A stretch of 64,000 nucleotides of DNA from Hexactinellida sp. DTS-2022 (GCA_028753945.1 JAPNXP010000008.1:4216001-4280000), one strand, 5' to 3'. Shown: positions 11,495 through 21,738, counted from the stretch's first letter. The notes: generated from the letters alone by a model not told the origin. Numbers and translations are program-made.

Positions 11495-12673
11495 ATGACT
11501 CTGGTATGTCTGATCTGTACAGATGAAATAACTACCGATTGTTCTGCGCCTAAATGTGGCCACATATTCCACTCTGAGTGCCTCAAACATTGGCTCCAGC
11601 TCAACAAGTCGTGTCCCCAGTGCAGAGCTAAATGCTCTAAGAATACTGACGTCATTAAGTTATATTTGAATGCAGGGGAGGAAGCGAGCTGTGGCGACGC
11701 CGGTCCATTAGTTGATAGGGAAAGTAGTCCGGGGAAACTTCGTTCTCGTATCTGTGAGTACGAGCGTAACTTGTCTGAGAAAGAAACAGATCTCTCCATC
11801 ATGAAAGAAGAGTTTACTTTCTGCAAAGAAGAGCTCGCTTCCCTTAAGGCTTCCAGTGCCAAGTTGGAAAAGAAATACGCAGAAGAACGTAGGGTTGGGT
11901 CTCTGCTTAATAGAGAACTCAAGTCGGTCTACGGGCAGTTTGATAAAGTTAAAGATGAGTATATTGTAACCTCTCAGCGCTGCCAAGAGCTGGAGAGTTC
12001 GGCCAAGGTATACCGACTCATCCAGTCTGTTATAGATAATGGTAAAACTGAGATCGAGTTTTTGGTAGCAAGTTATGGAGATGGCCCGAGTGCTGTGAAG
12101 TCAATGGCCCAATCTTTGTTCCATTTGAAAAAGAATTATGACGAATTGAGAGCGATGAATGATTCTATTCGCGGCGAGAAAGATAAAGTTGTTTCAGAGA
12201 ACAAAGAATTGGAAATGAAATCTACACGAAAATCACAGCAGCTCGTAAAATCGAACTCAAAAATTGTTCAATTATCCAAAGAATATACTAATCTCAAACG
12301 TAATTTCCATTTACTAAAAAAGTCATTGAAACCCCCAGAGCCTGAACCGGTATTGGCATACTCATTCGACTCTCCTCAAGATTCAAAACCAATGGCGAAA
12401 CGTCCCAAGGTACATTCTGAAAATATTATCGATCCCCTCTACATGGATACATCAGTGGCATTTGGGAATTCTATCAAGCCTAGTTTCACAGAAAAGGAGA
12501 CTTCTAGTATTTCTCACTTTAATACAATTCCCAAAGAATCGCTTCCTCTGAACCTGCGACCTACCTTCAGGAAGTTCTCTCTCTCCGACACAGCTGTGAA
12601 GAGAAAGTTTGCGCTGAACAAAAAGATAGGATTGAATCCTTCTAAATACCGTGTAGATAAAACAATTTTCTGA
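11495..12673 (+). CDS. TRAIP: TRAIP-like RING E3 ubiquitin ligase
   Basis: This is a single-exon gene of 392 aa. The first 45 residues are a RING finger: CLICTDEITTDC, then CGHIFHSECLKHW and CPQCRAKC supply the zinc ligands. A long coiled coil follows (about residues 85-280), then a basic, Ser-rich tail ending NPSKYRVDKTIF. This layout is that of TRAIP, a nuclear ligase that ubiquitinates the CMG helicase at converged forks and inter-strand crosslinks. The assignment rests on a TRAIP-like RING placed at the very N-terminus plus coiled coil plus size; other RING-coiled-coil ligases are possible. It converges on PARL with 171 bp between stop codons. Confidence 0.75.
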   Translation: MTLVCLICTDEITTDCSAPKCGHIFHSECLKHWLQLNKSCPQCRAKCSKNTDVIKLYLNAGEEASCGDAGPLVDRESSPGKLRSRICEYERNLSEKETDLSIMKEEFTFCKEELASLKASSAKLEKKYAEERRVGSLLNRELKSVYGQFDKVKDEYIVTSQRCQELESSAKVYRLIQSVIDNGKTEIEFLVASYGDGPSAVKSMAQSLFHLKKNYDELRAMNDSIRGEKDKVVSENKELEMKSTRKSQQLVKSNSKIVQLSKEYTNLKRNFHLLKKSLKPPEPEPVLAYSFDSPQDSKPMAKRPKVHSENIIDPLYMDTSVAFGNSIKPSFTEKETSSISHFNTIPKESLPLNLRPTFRKFSLSDTAVKRKFALNKKIGLNPSKYRVDKTIF

Positions 12674-12844
12674 TTTTATAAATTGGCAATCACACCTGCA
12701 CTCAAGCCAGATTTACTTCTGTATTTGCGACCAAATCAGACTTATTAATTAACACAACTATTTCACTTAATTATTAAATTTATTAATCAATTAATTATCA
12801 TAGAAAGTGGATGGTTGCTTTATGTATTTCACTTTAGATTTCGG

Positions 12845-13789
12845 TTAGTATCTCCTCTCTCTAATTTGTCGCCATTTGCTCTTTACCGTCTTTGCGTGTT
12901 CTACGTAGAATCTGTGTATGTACTTGTGCCAAATAAATCCATACCATATGCCTGCTAAATGAGCCATGTGGTCTATCGTAGGCAAAAATCTATTGTAGAA
13001 AACTCCAAGTAAACTCACCCCTACCAATCCGAACACAGCAACTGAAGCATCGAACGATATTACAGGAATTATAAATGTTAGTTTTCTGTCCGGAAAAACA
13101 GATGTGATCGACATTACAACAGCTAGAATGCCTCCAGAGGCTCCAAGGGAGGGAGTAGCTATGCCTCTGATTATCTTATACAACACATTTATGTAGGAAG
13201 AGCAAACGCAGCCTGTAAAGAATATAGCGATTGTTCTCGCTGGTCCGAAAGTTCCGTCCATGATTGGTAGGAATGTCCATAGACAGTACATGTTGATGAA
13301 CAAGTGCAGGGTAGAACTGTGGCTCATGGTAGAAGTGAGGAGCGTAATCGGATTTGAGCTGCTCCGTAGGGCCCACCATCTTAGCATCTTCGGAAAGAGG
13401 TTCTTCTTGTGCAAAGATCTTTTCCAAACGATATGGACTCCTATATTGAAGACTATTATTGCGAGAAATGCCTTCTGTGACGGCACAAGTCCGCTGAAAA
13501 ACTCCCCTACTTTCTCCCATAATTTCGTCTCTTGCACGTGCGGTCCCATCCACATTTTCTTTTTATAGAAGCTAGACTGCGGGCTGATCCCACTTATGTA
13601 GCTCCTCTGTTTCCTCGCCAGCTCATACTCCGCCACCGCTGTGGCCACTAGCGCTGTGCCTGTGAATGCCAACGTGAATACTGTGTGTCCCAGCACACGC
13701 TTGAGGGTCCCTCCTCTCAACACTCGGGTACTATAGCTATAGTGTTGGAGACTAGACAGTCCTTTGAATAGCATATGTCTGCTTATCAT
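12845..13789 (-). CDS. PARL: Mitochondrial rhomboid protease PARL
   Basis: This single-exon gene encodes 314 aa, a serine protease of the inner mitochondrial membrane that cleaves PINK1, PGAM5 and related single-span substrates. The N-terminus is basic and hydroxylated (HYSYSTRVLRGGTLKR), fitting a matrix presequence. The rhomboid core follows: NPITLLTSTMSHSSTLHLF in the loop, catalytic Ser218 in GASGG, and catalytic His277 in DHMAHLAG. One extra transmembrane segment before the six-helix core (about residues 36-53) is the PARL-type arrangement. The translated length is slightly below the vertebrate protein. Ser and His are both present, so an active protease is expected. Confidence 0.9.
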   Translation of the reverse strand: MISRHMLFKGLSSLQHYSYSTRVLRGGTLKRVLGHTVFTLAFTGTALVATAVAEYELARKQRSYISGISPQSSFYKKKMWMGPHVQETKLWEKVGEFFSGLVPSQKAFLAIIVFNIGVHIVWKRSLHKKNLFPKMLRWWALRSSSNPITLLTSTMSHSSTLHLFINMYCLWTFLPIMDGTFGPARTIAIFFTGCVCSSYINVLYKIIRGIATPSLGASGGILAVVMSITSVFPDRKLTFIIPVISFDASVAVFGLVGVSLLGVFYNRFLPTIDHMAHLAGIWYGFIWHKYIHRFYVEHAKTVKSKWRQIRERRY

Positions 13790-14221
13790 CTATAAATAGC
13801 TTATTTATGGGGCGTGCTCAGGAGTAACTTAGCTCTCCTAATATCTTTATGTGTATGTGGTCTCATAAGAAAGCCCATGTAAAATACATTGTTTATCATC
13901 CAGAATTTTTGGAAAATACAAACGGTTTTAATTTATATCAAATGATATGCTTCAATCCTAAGTCAAACAATAAAGATTACTAATTTTATGAAATATGATG
14001 AACATAAAGCAACGCCCGTGTTCATATCAATTTTAACAGTTCTGTATTTACGCTCCCAACTAAATTGGTACTGTAATACGAATCAATGGCTGTTGATGAT
14101 AAACGTAATGTCTTTATATGTCCTATTGTGTCACAATGACACTTGTAACTAATACTTCCCAACTTAACTTGCCACTAATGTAAATAGCTAGTATTACATA
14201 AGGGCGAGTAGGTTAAGTAGC
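13790..14221. other. Divergent intergenic region PARL / SPS2
   Basis: This 432-bp AT-rich spacer holds the two 5' regions. I see no repeat family, open frame or RNA gene in it. Confidence 0.4.
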
Positions 14222-16181
14222 ATGGCCGCGGGTAACTGTAAAGAGTCCCCAGCACTAGGAACTGGATATCAGAAGATGAGAGAGAAGCACGAAGAGTTCG
14301 ATCCTGTCCAATACGGACTAGCGGCGAGCTTCAGACTGACCAGCTTCACAAAGCTGAAGGGATGAGGCTGTAAGGTTAGTACGTAATTATAGACTGTATA
14401 CACACAGCATACTCATGTCCTGTATTAGATCCCCCAGCGTGAGCTGATGAACATGCTGGTGGGGATCGAGAAGAGAACAGGCGAGGAGGTCGGGGTGGGG
14501 CTAGACAGCTGCGTCCTACCCACCAGACACAAGGGAATATCAATCGTGCAGACAACTGACTTCTTCTATCCGCTCGTAGAAGATCCCTATATGCAGGTAG
14601 GCCCTGTTAAACTATTCGGCTTACGAAGGTTTATTGCATTATTGTGTTTGAATAGGGAATGATAGGGTGTGCCAATGTGTTGAGTGACCTGTACGCTATG
14701 GGGGTATCGGAGTGCGACAATATGTTAATGCTGCTGGGAGTGAGTACTGAGCTTACCAAGGAACAGGGAGCTGTTGTGAATCCGCTAATGATACGAGGGT
14801 TTAACGACCAGGCTAGGTTCGCTGGTGAGTTGTTATAATTTGTATACTACAGTATAACTCGGTTATAACTTACTCCCTTGGTAATGGAAATATGTAGCTA
14901 CGGATTATACAAGTATACGTACTAACTAACCAGATACACGCACTACATAGAAATAGATACTCCCTTACAAACTTGGATAAATCTAAAATTACAAGTGTGC
15001 TACATAATTGTTTAAAACAAGTGTTTTTCTTAAATTTGACGTATGATTAAATAGTTTACTTATCCACCGATCATCGGCGTTTGTATTAAAAAACCTCTCT
15101 ACTTTCTACCGATTGTTTTTTTTATGTTTATAAAAAACACCATCGGTAGAAACTAGCCAGGTTATTTAATACAAACGCCGATGATCGGTGGATAAGTAAA
15201 TTCTTATTAAAATATAAGCGAGTATACTTTCATTGCATGAGTTGAATAATAATATTAGGCACGAGTGTGAATGGCGGACAGACCGTTTTGAATCCATGGT
15301 ACATAATCGGAGGGGTTGCCAGCGGCGTGTGCAGTCGAGACGAGTTCATTATCCCAGATGCAGCGGTAGAGGGAGACCTGATTATACTAACCAAACCTTT
15401 GGGAACACAGATAGCAGTGAATGCACACCAATGGCTGGACAAGCCTAATTGGTGGCATAAGATAAAAGGTATAATTACAATTCAGGAAGTTAAGACTGCG
15501 TATCTAGCTGCTATGTTCTCTATGGCGAGACTCAACAGGACTGCTGCTACTCTTATGCACAAATACGGTGAGTAGCACTGCACTAGTTAATACTGTAATT
15601 ATAGTCAGGTCTGCTTATTGTGAACAGTTTTTCGTCTGCTTAATATGGAGAACTTTTTCTATGAACAAGCCCTATGGTCCCAATTTAACAACTTACATAG
15701 AGTTTGTATTAAGTTGAGTTCGCTTATTATGAAGTCTCTCTATTATGAACACAATTTTTGATCCCTTGACTGTTCATAATATAAGAACCTGACTGTATAA
15801 GCATTGTATGTAGGCGCTCATGCAACGACAGACGTGACTGGATTCGGTATACTCGGTCACGCCGAGAATCTAGCAACGCATCAGAAAGCAAATGTTGATT
15901 TCGTACTCGAGTCTCTTCCTATTATCGCTAATATGAATCGAGTGGCTGAGACAGCTAAAGGGGAGGGTCTGAACTTTAAACTTGTCGATGGGTACAGCTC
16001 GGAGACGTCTGGAGGTCTCCTGGTGTGTTTGAGGCCTGAAAATGCGAGTAAATTCTGTGAAGACATACTACAAACTGAGGGGTTTGATGCTTGGGTTGTG
16101 GGTAAGGTTATTGCTGGCAGTAACAAGGCGATTATTTCACAAGACGTCAAAGTTATCGAAGTTAATTGTTTCTCTAAATAA
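14222..16181 (+). CDS. SEPHS2: Selenophosphate synthetase 2, a selenoprotein (UGA = Sec48; 5 exons)
   Basis: The enzyme makes monoselenophosphate from selenide and ATP, the selenium donor for selenocysteine synthesis. Exons are 14222-14374, 14429-14596, 14656-14824, 15259-15567 and 15814-16181; phases agree and the product is 388 aa. Exon 1 contains an in-frame TGA at 14363-14365 inside [13 protein letters not shown], exactly where SPS2 proteins carry Sec and E. coli SelD has its active-site Cys. The frame continues cleanly through GCK|IPQREL. Family landmarks downstream are [41 protein letters not shown] and [21 protein letters not shown]-like hairpin follows in the 3' UTR. Introns 1 and 2 are tiny (54 and 59 bp); introns 3 and 4 are swollen by inverted-repeat elements. 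A gene finder that reads TGA as stop would lose the first exon. Confidence 0.94.
14850..14990. mobile_element. Decayed TIR element in SPS2 intron 3
   Basis: TA then CAGTATAACTCGGTTATAAC starts a copy of the 6653-7000 family; GGTAATGGAAATATGTAGCT and TACTAACTAACCAGA follow in the same order. No right TIR is visible before the foldback element at 15055. The right boundary is approximate. Confidence 0.5.
15055..15200. mobile_element. Near-perfect foldback element in SPS2 intron 3
   Basis: The outer arms TTTACTTATCCACCGATCAT... and ...ATGATCGGTGGATAAGTAAA are exact reverse complements for about 36 bp. An inner arm pair (TTTCTACCGAT / ATCGGTAGAAA) continues the pairing, leaving a small AT loop. 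The whole 146 bp can fold into one long hairpin. It has no coding capacity. Confidence 0.8.
15602..15795. mobile_element. TIR element copy 2 (GTCAGGTCTGCTTATTGTGA family) in SPS2 intron 4
   Basis: The left end AGTCAGGTCTGCTTATTGTG is mirrored by TCATAATATAAGAACCTGACT; TA follows. The element matches 7322-7500 through most of its length. Confidence 0.75.
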
Positions 16182-16219
16182 TAATATTTATTTTAGTTTG
16201 TGAATAATTAAGCTGCTCT

Positions 16220-16290
16220 TAAACAGATACGAACTATGATGCTACAGTTGGAAACCGTCAATTGTAGCTGATTTTATTGTTTTCTGAATA
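16220..16290 (+). promoter_or_regulatory. SECIS element in the SPS2 3' UTR
   Basis: The core spans 16236-16272. ATGAT at 16236 and TGAT at 16269 can form the non-Watson-Crick quartet. Between them GCTACAGTTG pairs with CAATTGTAGC (10 bp including one G-U), and the apical loop begins with GAAA, giving the required unpaired As. Stem length and loop fit the eukaryotic SECIS consensus (form 1 loop). It lies 55 bp after the stop codon. The lower helix is weak and I could not fold it by program. Confidence 0.82.
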
Positions 16291-16390
16291 CCTGCAGGCT
16301 TATTCGAATTTTATTTATTTTTGATGAAGTTTATTAACATTATAAATTGTAGTATAAAAGTTATAAAAATGATACGTTGATTATGCTAGA

Positions 16391-17743
16391 TTAAGTGATC
16401 ACCCATTTGCTTATTATTTCTCGTACGAACTTGTCATCCAGGGGTTCGAATCTCTTTATAATCTGACTCTTTCTCGTCTGAGGGAGGGTGTGCGTACTGT
16501 CTTTCTTCTTCGGTGACTTGATTTCCTCCTGGAGTGACTTGAATGTCCTGTCTACTGAAGCGAGAAGGTTTGGAATAGGGTCGTATTTCGGATATACTTC
16601 TCTTTCTTTGGGGTTATCTTCTCTCAATTCTTTCAGCTTCTTTTCGTACTTTGTCTGACTACGAATCATCTCCCATTTCAGATCGATAATCTCTTCTTCC
16701 CTTTTACTCAGTTCCTCGTGAAAAGAGCTCTGTCTTCTCGCAAACTGGTGGAACCCCAAGCCAGGGTACCTGCTAGTATCCAACTGACCATAGTCTATTA
16801 TAGCGACTGTTCCTTTCTTCCTTATCTTGACAACTGCTTTGGTACTTTTGGGACTTTCGAAGTACCCTGCTCTCGCCCGCCAGAGTCCCCACTCAGAGGC
16901 TTTATACTTCTCGTACTCTCTCGCTAGGTCCTCGCGAGATCTCTCATACATTTCCAGCCGCTTGCTGGGATTAACCAGGTTCCTAAGATCTACTTTCTGC
17001 TGCTTAGTCTGCACAGGCTGGTATATCAGCTTCCGATACTCCTCATCCAGAGCAGTGAGTATGCGTTCGTACTGGAGCCCTTCTAGCTGGTTGGGAGGAG
17101 AGAGAATGAATCTACCCTCCGCGTCCCTCCCTGTCGGCAGGTCCGGGACAGCTGTCTGCTGCTCCCAATAAGACAGCGACTGAGACACCAGATAATAGTC
17201 TATAAGCTCGTACATAGCCAGGTGCTTTCGCGCCGCGAGGGCATCTCTCCTCCTCGCGATCTCGTCTTTAAGCTGCAGGGGCCCGATAACTCTGTCGCAC
17301 ATCTTGAGCGCGCCTAGAATAGTAGCGTTATCCAGTGGCATGCCATCTCCGTCTCTGCCTTCGTAGAAACCGAACACGCGAGATATCTGTTTGAGTTCTG
17401 AGAAGCCGAGTTTCTCATCCCCCAGCAGCCGCACTACTCTACGGATTAACTTTTCGTTGTACTCCTGTGTGTGTATGTTCATTGTCTTGTGGATGCTGAT
17501 ATTGAACTCGCGCGTGTAGAGCAAATCCAGTATTTGTTCGGATGGCACGCCCTCCTCATCGAGCGTCTCAGTGTCAAGATGCGCGAAATGAACAGTAAAC
17601 AGATTTGTATTGAAGCCGATACAAAGCGCGAGTCGTATAAGCTCTCTTCTATTGAAGAACCCTCTGTTCTTCGGAAAATCTATTCTGTATTCAGTTTCCT
17701 CTTCTAAGCTGGCTATGCTCCCACCGTCATCCTCTGCATCCAT
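16391..17743 (-). CDS. Unrecognised 450-aa protein with coiled coil and an EF-hand-like loop
   Basis: This is a single-exon frame of 450 codons. I do not recognise the family. The N-terminus is acidic (MDAEDDGGSIASLEEETEY), followed by a globular helical region. Around residues 125-140 FYEGRDGDGMPLDNATIL looks like a degenerate calcium loop. A charged helical second half (LARRQ..SSFHEELSKREEEIIDLKWEM...) predicts a coiled coil, and the tail is basic (SPKKKDSTHTLPQTRK). Such a mix of EF-hand-like and coiled-coil parts is common in ciliary proteins, but no function is claimed. It converges on SPS2 with 209 bp between stops. The long codon-biased frame makes it a real gene. Confidence 0.85.
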   Translation of the reverse strand: MDAEDDGGSIASLEEETEYRIDFPKNRGFFNRRELIRLALCIGFNTNLFTVHFAHLDTETLDEEGVPSEQILDLLYTREFNISIHKTMNIHTQEYNEKLIRRVVRLLGDEKLGFSELKQISRVFGFYEGRDGDGMPLDNATILGALKMCDRVIGPLQLKDEIARRRDALAARKHLAMYELIDYYLVSQSLSYWEQQTAVPDLPTGRDAEGRFILSPPNQLEGLQYERILTALDEEYRKLIYQPVQTKQQKVDLRNLVNPSKRLEMYERSREDLAREYEKYKASEWGLWRARAGYFESPKSTKAVVKIRKKGTVAIIDYGQLDTSRYPGLGFHQFARRQSSFHEELSKREEEIIDLKWEMIRSQTKYEKKLKELREDNPKEREVYPKYDPIPNLLASVDRTFKSLQEEIKSPKKKDSTHTLPQTRKSQIIKRFEPLDDKFVREIISKWVIT

Positions 17744-18176
17744 CTGCAGTGCCTTATGCTATGCTAGAATCATAAGGTGCGAACTCCATAATAGTAATCA
17801 CTTAACTTATGCAAACTTAATGCTCGAGAGAATAACTAGCACAGATGTGTGTCTGTTTATCCACTAATACTGAATAATAAGTAGTTAGGCCAGACTAACG
17901 TATGTTTTTGTAAATAATCAACAAGTACCATCTGCAAATGCAAATTATCTAATTAATTAATTTAAAATTATGTATCCACATGATAGGATCGGATTTCTTA
18001 CTGTATTATTATGAAACTGTTTATCTATTTTGTTCCTTTTGTGGGCAAATAAAGTACGTAGATTATATAATATTGAAGAACTAAGTAATAAATTTGGATA
18101 AATTATTTCCCTACAAAATATACAAATGCAATTTACTATACGTATTTCTATAAGGATCTGGTCTCAATAGTTAGCA
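17744..18176. other. Intergenic region, 433 bp
   Basis: AT-rich spacer between divergent genes, with TTAATTAATTTAAAATT-type runs near 17951-17966. I see no gene or repeat family. Confidence 0.4.
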
Positions 18177-19011
18177 ATGATTTCTGACAAACCTCATAGC
18201 TCGTCTACTCCTGTCGTTACCAAACAACAAAAACAGTTGAATGTAAACAGTGCTGGAAAGACTAAACTTGTTCAGGCCAGTAGCGCTAAAAAACCGCAGC
18301 AACAGCAGCAGCAGAAGCCGCTACCAAAGAAGAGAACTTTGGTTTCTAAACCTCAAACATTAAACGGAGCGTCAAATTCATTCAAACACGCTACTAGTTC
18401 CCTTACAAATGGAGGAGATAAGAGTTTGTCCAATTCATATGCAAATAAGATAACAAAAGAAGATAGAAAAGTCAGTACTAGCTTGTCAGCAGAACCTGTT
18501 GTAAAGGACAATATGAGGTACGTACGTATTGTAATGTAATGTTAAAGTTAGAGCTATTATACTCACAATTGTACAAGTATTAACTTCTAACGTGATTGCT
18601 CTGCTAAATTAGAAATATTCAATTAATCTATTATCTTAAACAGAGCGTTAGCATATTCTACTAAAATAAGCTAATTATATTGTAGCAACAATCCAATTAT
18701 CACATCATTTCCCATATCAGTATTGCATTGTATTTGAGGACATTTGATCTACTTTGTGTTGTGGGTTGTTTCTATCTAGGTCAGATCCCCGAGAACTCCG
18801 TGAGCTTCTCTCTGTAAGAATTAACATAAAACCTACCTCTTATATATTTTTATCTATTATCCAATTTTTTACAGTCGTATTTCCATCCGTAACTACTTAT
18901 GGGTTGTTCAAAGGAAATAATCAAACTATCCCTCTCTATGATCTTACAACCCGGCAGTGGTACCCACAGTACTGTGGGGAATTAGCCAGAATTAAGCTAA
19001 TTATAACTTAA
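18177..19011 (+). CDS. Uncertain small gene with basic low-complexity N-terminus (2 or 3 exons)
   Basis: The first exon, ATG 18177 to about 18515, encodes a Lys/Gln/Ser-rich stretch (KKPQQQQQQKPLPKKRTLV) of about 113 aa, not recognised. A donor AG|GTACGT near 18515 joins in frame to an acceptor at 18779 (CTAG|GTCAGATCCC), giving R-SDPRELRELLS. After that the structure is unclear. Reading through gives ...PLYDLTTRQWYPQYCGELARIKLIIT and a stop at 19009-19011; using GTAAGA as a donor to TTTACAG gives an early stop. The 3' part may be UTR. The low-complexity exon looks genuinely coding, but function and exact ends are open. Confidence 0.4.
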
Positions 19012-19650
19012 GGGATTGTTATTAGCTAATTATAAATTAACATGTAATAAAAGTTCATAATTTATTTAGTTAGAACAAGACTGAACCACTAAATCTTTAT
19101 ACAACCGTTTTAAATATTAAATTTCTTTATTTCTCCGGACTAACTATTGTTTGTATTTACATTATAGCAGTGCCCATGGGACAAAGCAATTGTTCCACTA
19201 TGTACTCTCAAATTTAGATAAGTTCCAAATATAATACTACCATAGTAGCTAATAATACAAATAATATCTATAATTTGATGGGCTCTTATAAAAATAGAAT
19301 TCAGGCTTATATAATTATGTAACGTTGGAATAATTTTCTAATACTTGGATATTTCTAGACTCGTAGAGTATATTACCCATTTGTTTAGGTTCGACAAAAT
19401 AGTTTAGATTTATCGTACGTAGTGTCGAAATCTACAAAATTATAGATCTAGGCTAAGTTTGTCCCTGATCACTTGTATTCTGTAAGGTATCTACAGAATA
19501 TTTATTCATATATCCGAATATTACTACCATCCATTTGAGTTGTCCGAAGCTTATAATTATTCCACAATATAATATAACCAGAAGCAATAGCATTCAACTG
19601 AGTTGGATTTACTATAATCAATTCAGTGATTCTTTGATACTAATTATTGA
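19012..19650. other. Intergenic region, 639 bp
   Basis: AT-rich sequence upstream of COG2. The frame ending in COG2 is open for some distance upstream but in a different register, and I see no supported exon. No repeat family from elsewhere in the window was found. Confidence 0.4.
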
Positions 19651-21738
19651 ATGGATTTACCTGCAGGGTTGCCTCGTCCGCCTGATATTATTTGTTTTTC
19701 TGGTAATGAATTTCTTGGGGAGGATTTTACCGTTGAAACCTTTATTTCTCAATGCAAGTCCCGAGGAGCTTCTTTGGAGCAATTGCGAGATGATTTGGAT
19801 ATTTATTTCAGGCTTTTGAAGAATACGCTTATCGATATGATCAACAGTGACTATTCAGAGTATATACAAGTTTCGCAGAGTATGGTCGGTTTAGATTCGC
19901 ATATCATTCAAATTACCGGACACACTCAACTTGTTCAGGATAAAATACTAAAAATTAAGACCAAAATAGGCAAACATTTGGAAGATATCGATTTAAAACT
20001 TATGCATCATCAAGACTTGATGGGGAAAAGGAAAAACCTTCAATCGTTGGTACAGATTTCTGAACTTGTGAAGAACTTTGAATTCGGACACAGCTGTGAT
20101 GGCTTGCTAGCTCGACTCGAGAAATCCTCTGTTGACATAGCCACTCTGCAGCACTTGCTATGCAGAGTGCATCCTAACATAGGGAGGAGGTACGAGGGGA
20201 AAGTCAATTCTCTCAGGAATGGATTGTCCGAGCAATTGGGTTCTGCTTTTCTGGATAGTTTGAATAGAAACGAAAAAGAGTCGATTAGGAAATGTTTGAA
20301 GTTATACACGAGTCTCGGGCTGCAGGGTGAAGCAGAGGATTTGTTCCGTAGACAGATTGTACATGGGTTTATGTCGGAGATTATCACAACTCCCAAATTG
20401 GAAGAATTAGGCTTGGAACAGTTGTATCAAGCGATCCTCGAGTTTGTACCGACTCACTGCACTAATCTTCTTAGACTGACTAGCGAAAGGTCTTCCGGTT
20501 ATGACCCCAGTCTCCTTAAAATGGGTGTGGGATTTGATTCTCTATTCGTGCATGGCTACAACTTTTTGGCCAGGGCCGTGTGGCCTGCCATTACCGAGTT
20601 ATTCGTTCAGAATATATCCGATACATTCTTGGTCACAGATATTTCGACTTTCCACCACAACTACACCCACACTCTAAGCTTCATTCACCAGTTTGAGTTG
20701 CTTTGCGAGACTAAGCCTAACGTGTCCCAGCTCCGAGACCACTGGAGCTACGTAGAGTTCCTAGAGAAGTGGGACCTTAGGGTATACTACCAGCTCTGCT
20801 TCAGGGAAATAGCCGGTCTCCTGGAGCACAAGTTAGACGATCCGTTTGATACAAACACGCCTCCAACTGACTCCCCGTTTAAGCTCCAGGTGTTCTCCAC
20901 CCTCTGGGCCTGTCTCTCTCGCTGCTGGACAGACAACACGTTCCTTCTGCCACTCGCTCATCGATTCTGGAAACTAACCCTCCAGCTGTTGTCTAGAACT
21001 TCCACTTGGTCCCATGCACTCGATAGAATCCCGAATATAACTGTTGACACATTCGCTCTGCTGCTGCATGACTTTGATATTGTAGTTGATGAGATTCCTA
21101 AATTCTGTAGCTCTACCATTAAGCCTAGGCTATTTCTTCTGCCCGACTCTAATGAAACTATGCTAGATGACGCCATTCAGTGGTCTCAGAAACAGTTTTC
21201 AGAAGCAGCTCCGTTCGCCCTTAATTCCATTGTGTCTCATTTGACGCAGCAGTGCACACACCCGCTAGAACAGGCCCACTCCATACCGCGACTCTACAGG
21301 AAGACAAACAAGGAGCAGCCCTCTCGCGCCTCCGCCTACGTCACAGCCTCCATCCAGCCTCTGCTTAACTTCAGCACAGCCTACTCCCCCTTGCTGCTTC
21401 CTCACAGAACCGCAGCTGTTCTTACTGGCGTTATTCAGCAGACCAGCGCGCGGTATTTGGTGGTTACAAACGAAGTTCTGACGGCTGTGAAGCGGACAGA
21501 AGATTCTCTGCTCCGAATCAAACAGAGGACCGGCAGCCTGGCGCCTCAGCTCTCAGCCTCTGCCGACGGGTCTCCCGCTATGTCGGACGACAACAAGATA
21601 CGCCTGCAGCTAGCCATAGACTTGGAGGAGTTTCTGAGGTTACTCGCTCAGCTGGTAGCTATGGATCCTATTGGGGAGTGTAGTGCGCTGTTTGAGTGTG
21701 CTGCTAGCGCGAGAGTAGAGATTGAAAATGTTAGTTGA
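19651..21738 (+). CDS. COG2: Conserved oligomeric Golgi complex subunit 2
   Basis: This single-exon gene encodes 695 aa, close to the vertebrate length. COG2 is a lobe A subunit of the COG tether, which captures vesicles for retrograde transport within the Golgi. The N-terminus carries the COG2 signature: CFSGNEFLGEDFTVETFI, then LRDDLDIYFRLLKNTLIDMI and a helical segment (SQSMVGLDSHIIQITGHTQL) that in the family forms a coiled coil for complex assembly. The middle reads LEFVPTHCTNLLRLT and ends in a helical bundle typical of CATCHR tethers. ATG 19651 gives the conserved N-terminus directly. Loss of all coding introns is the only unusual feature. Confidence 0.92.
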   Translation: MDLPAGLPRPPDIICFSGNEFLGEDFTVETFISQCKSRGASLEQLRDDLDIYFRLLKNTLIDMINSDYSEYIQVSQSMVGLDSHIIQITGHTQLVQDKILKIKTKIGKHLEDIDLKLMHHQDLMGKRKNLQSLVQISELVKNFEFGHSCDGLLARLEKSSVDIATLQHLLCRVHPNIGRRYEGKVNSLRNGLSEQLGSAFLDSLNRNEKESIRKCLKLYTSLGLQGEAEDLFRRQIVHGFMSEIITTPKLEELGLEQLYQAILEFVPTHCTNLLRLTSERSSGYDPSLLKMGVGFDSLFVHGYNFLARAVWPAITELFVQNISDTFLVTDISTFHHNYTHTLSFIHQFELLCETKPNVSQLRDHWSYVEFLEKWDLRVYYQLCFREIAGLLEHKLDDPFDTNTPPTDSPFKLQVFSTLWACLSRCWTDNTFLLPLAHRFWKLTLQLLSRTSTWSHALDRIPNITVDTFALLLHDFDIVVDEIPKFCSSTIKPRLFLLPDSNETMLDDAIQWSQKQFSEAAPFALNSIVSHLTQQCTHPLEQAHSIPRLYRKTNKEQPSRASAYVTASIQPLLNFSTAYSPLLLPHRTAAVLTGVIQQTSARYLVVTNEVLTAVKRTEDSLLRIKQRTGSLAPQLSASADGSPAMSDDNKIRLQLAIDLEEFLRLLAQLVAMDPIGECSALFECAASARVEIENVS

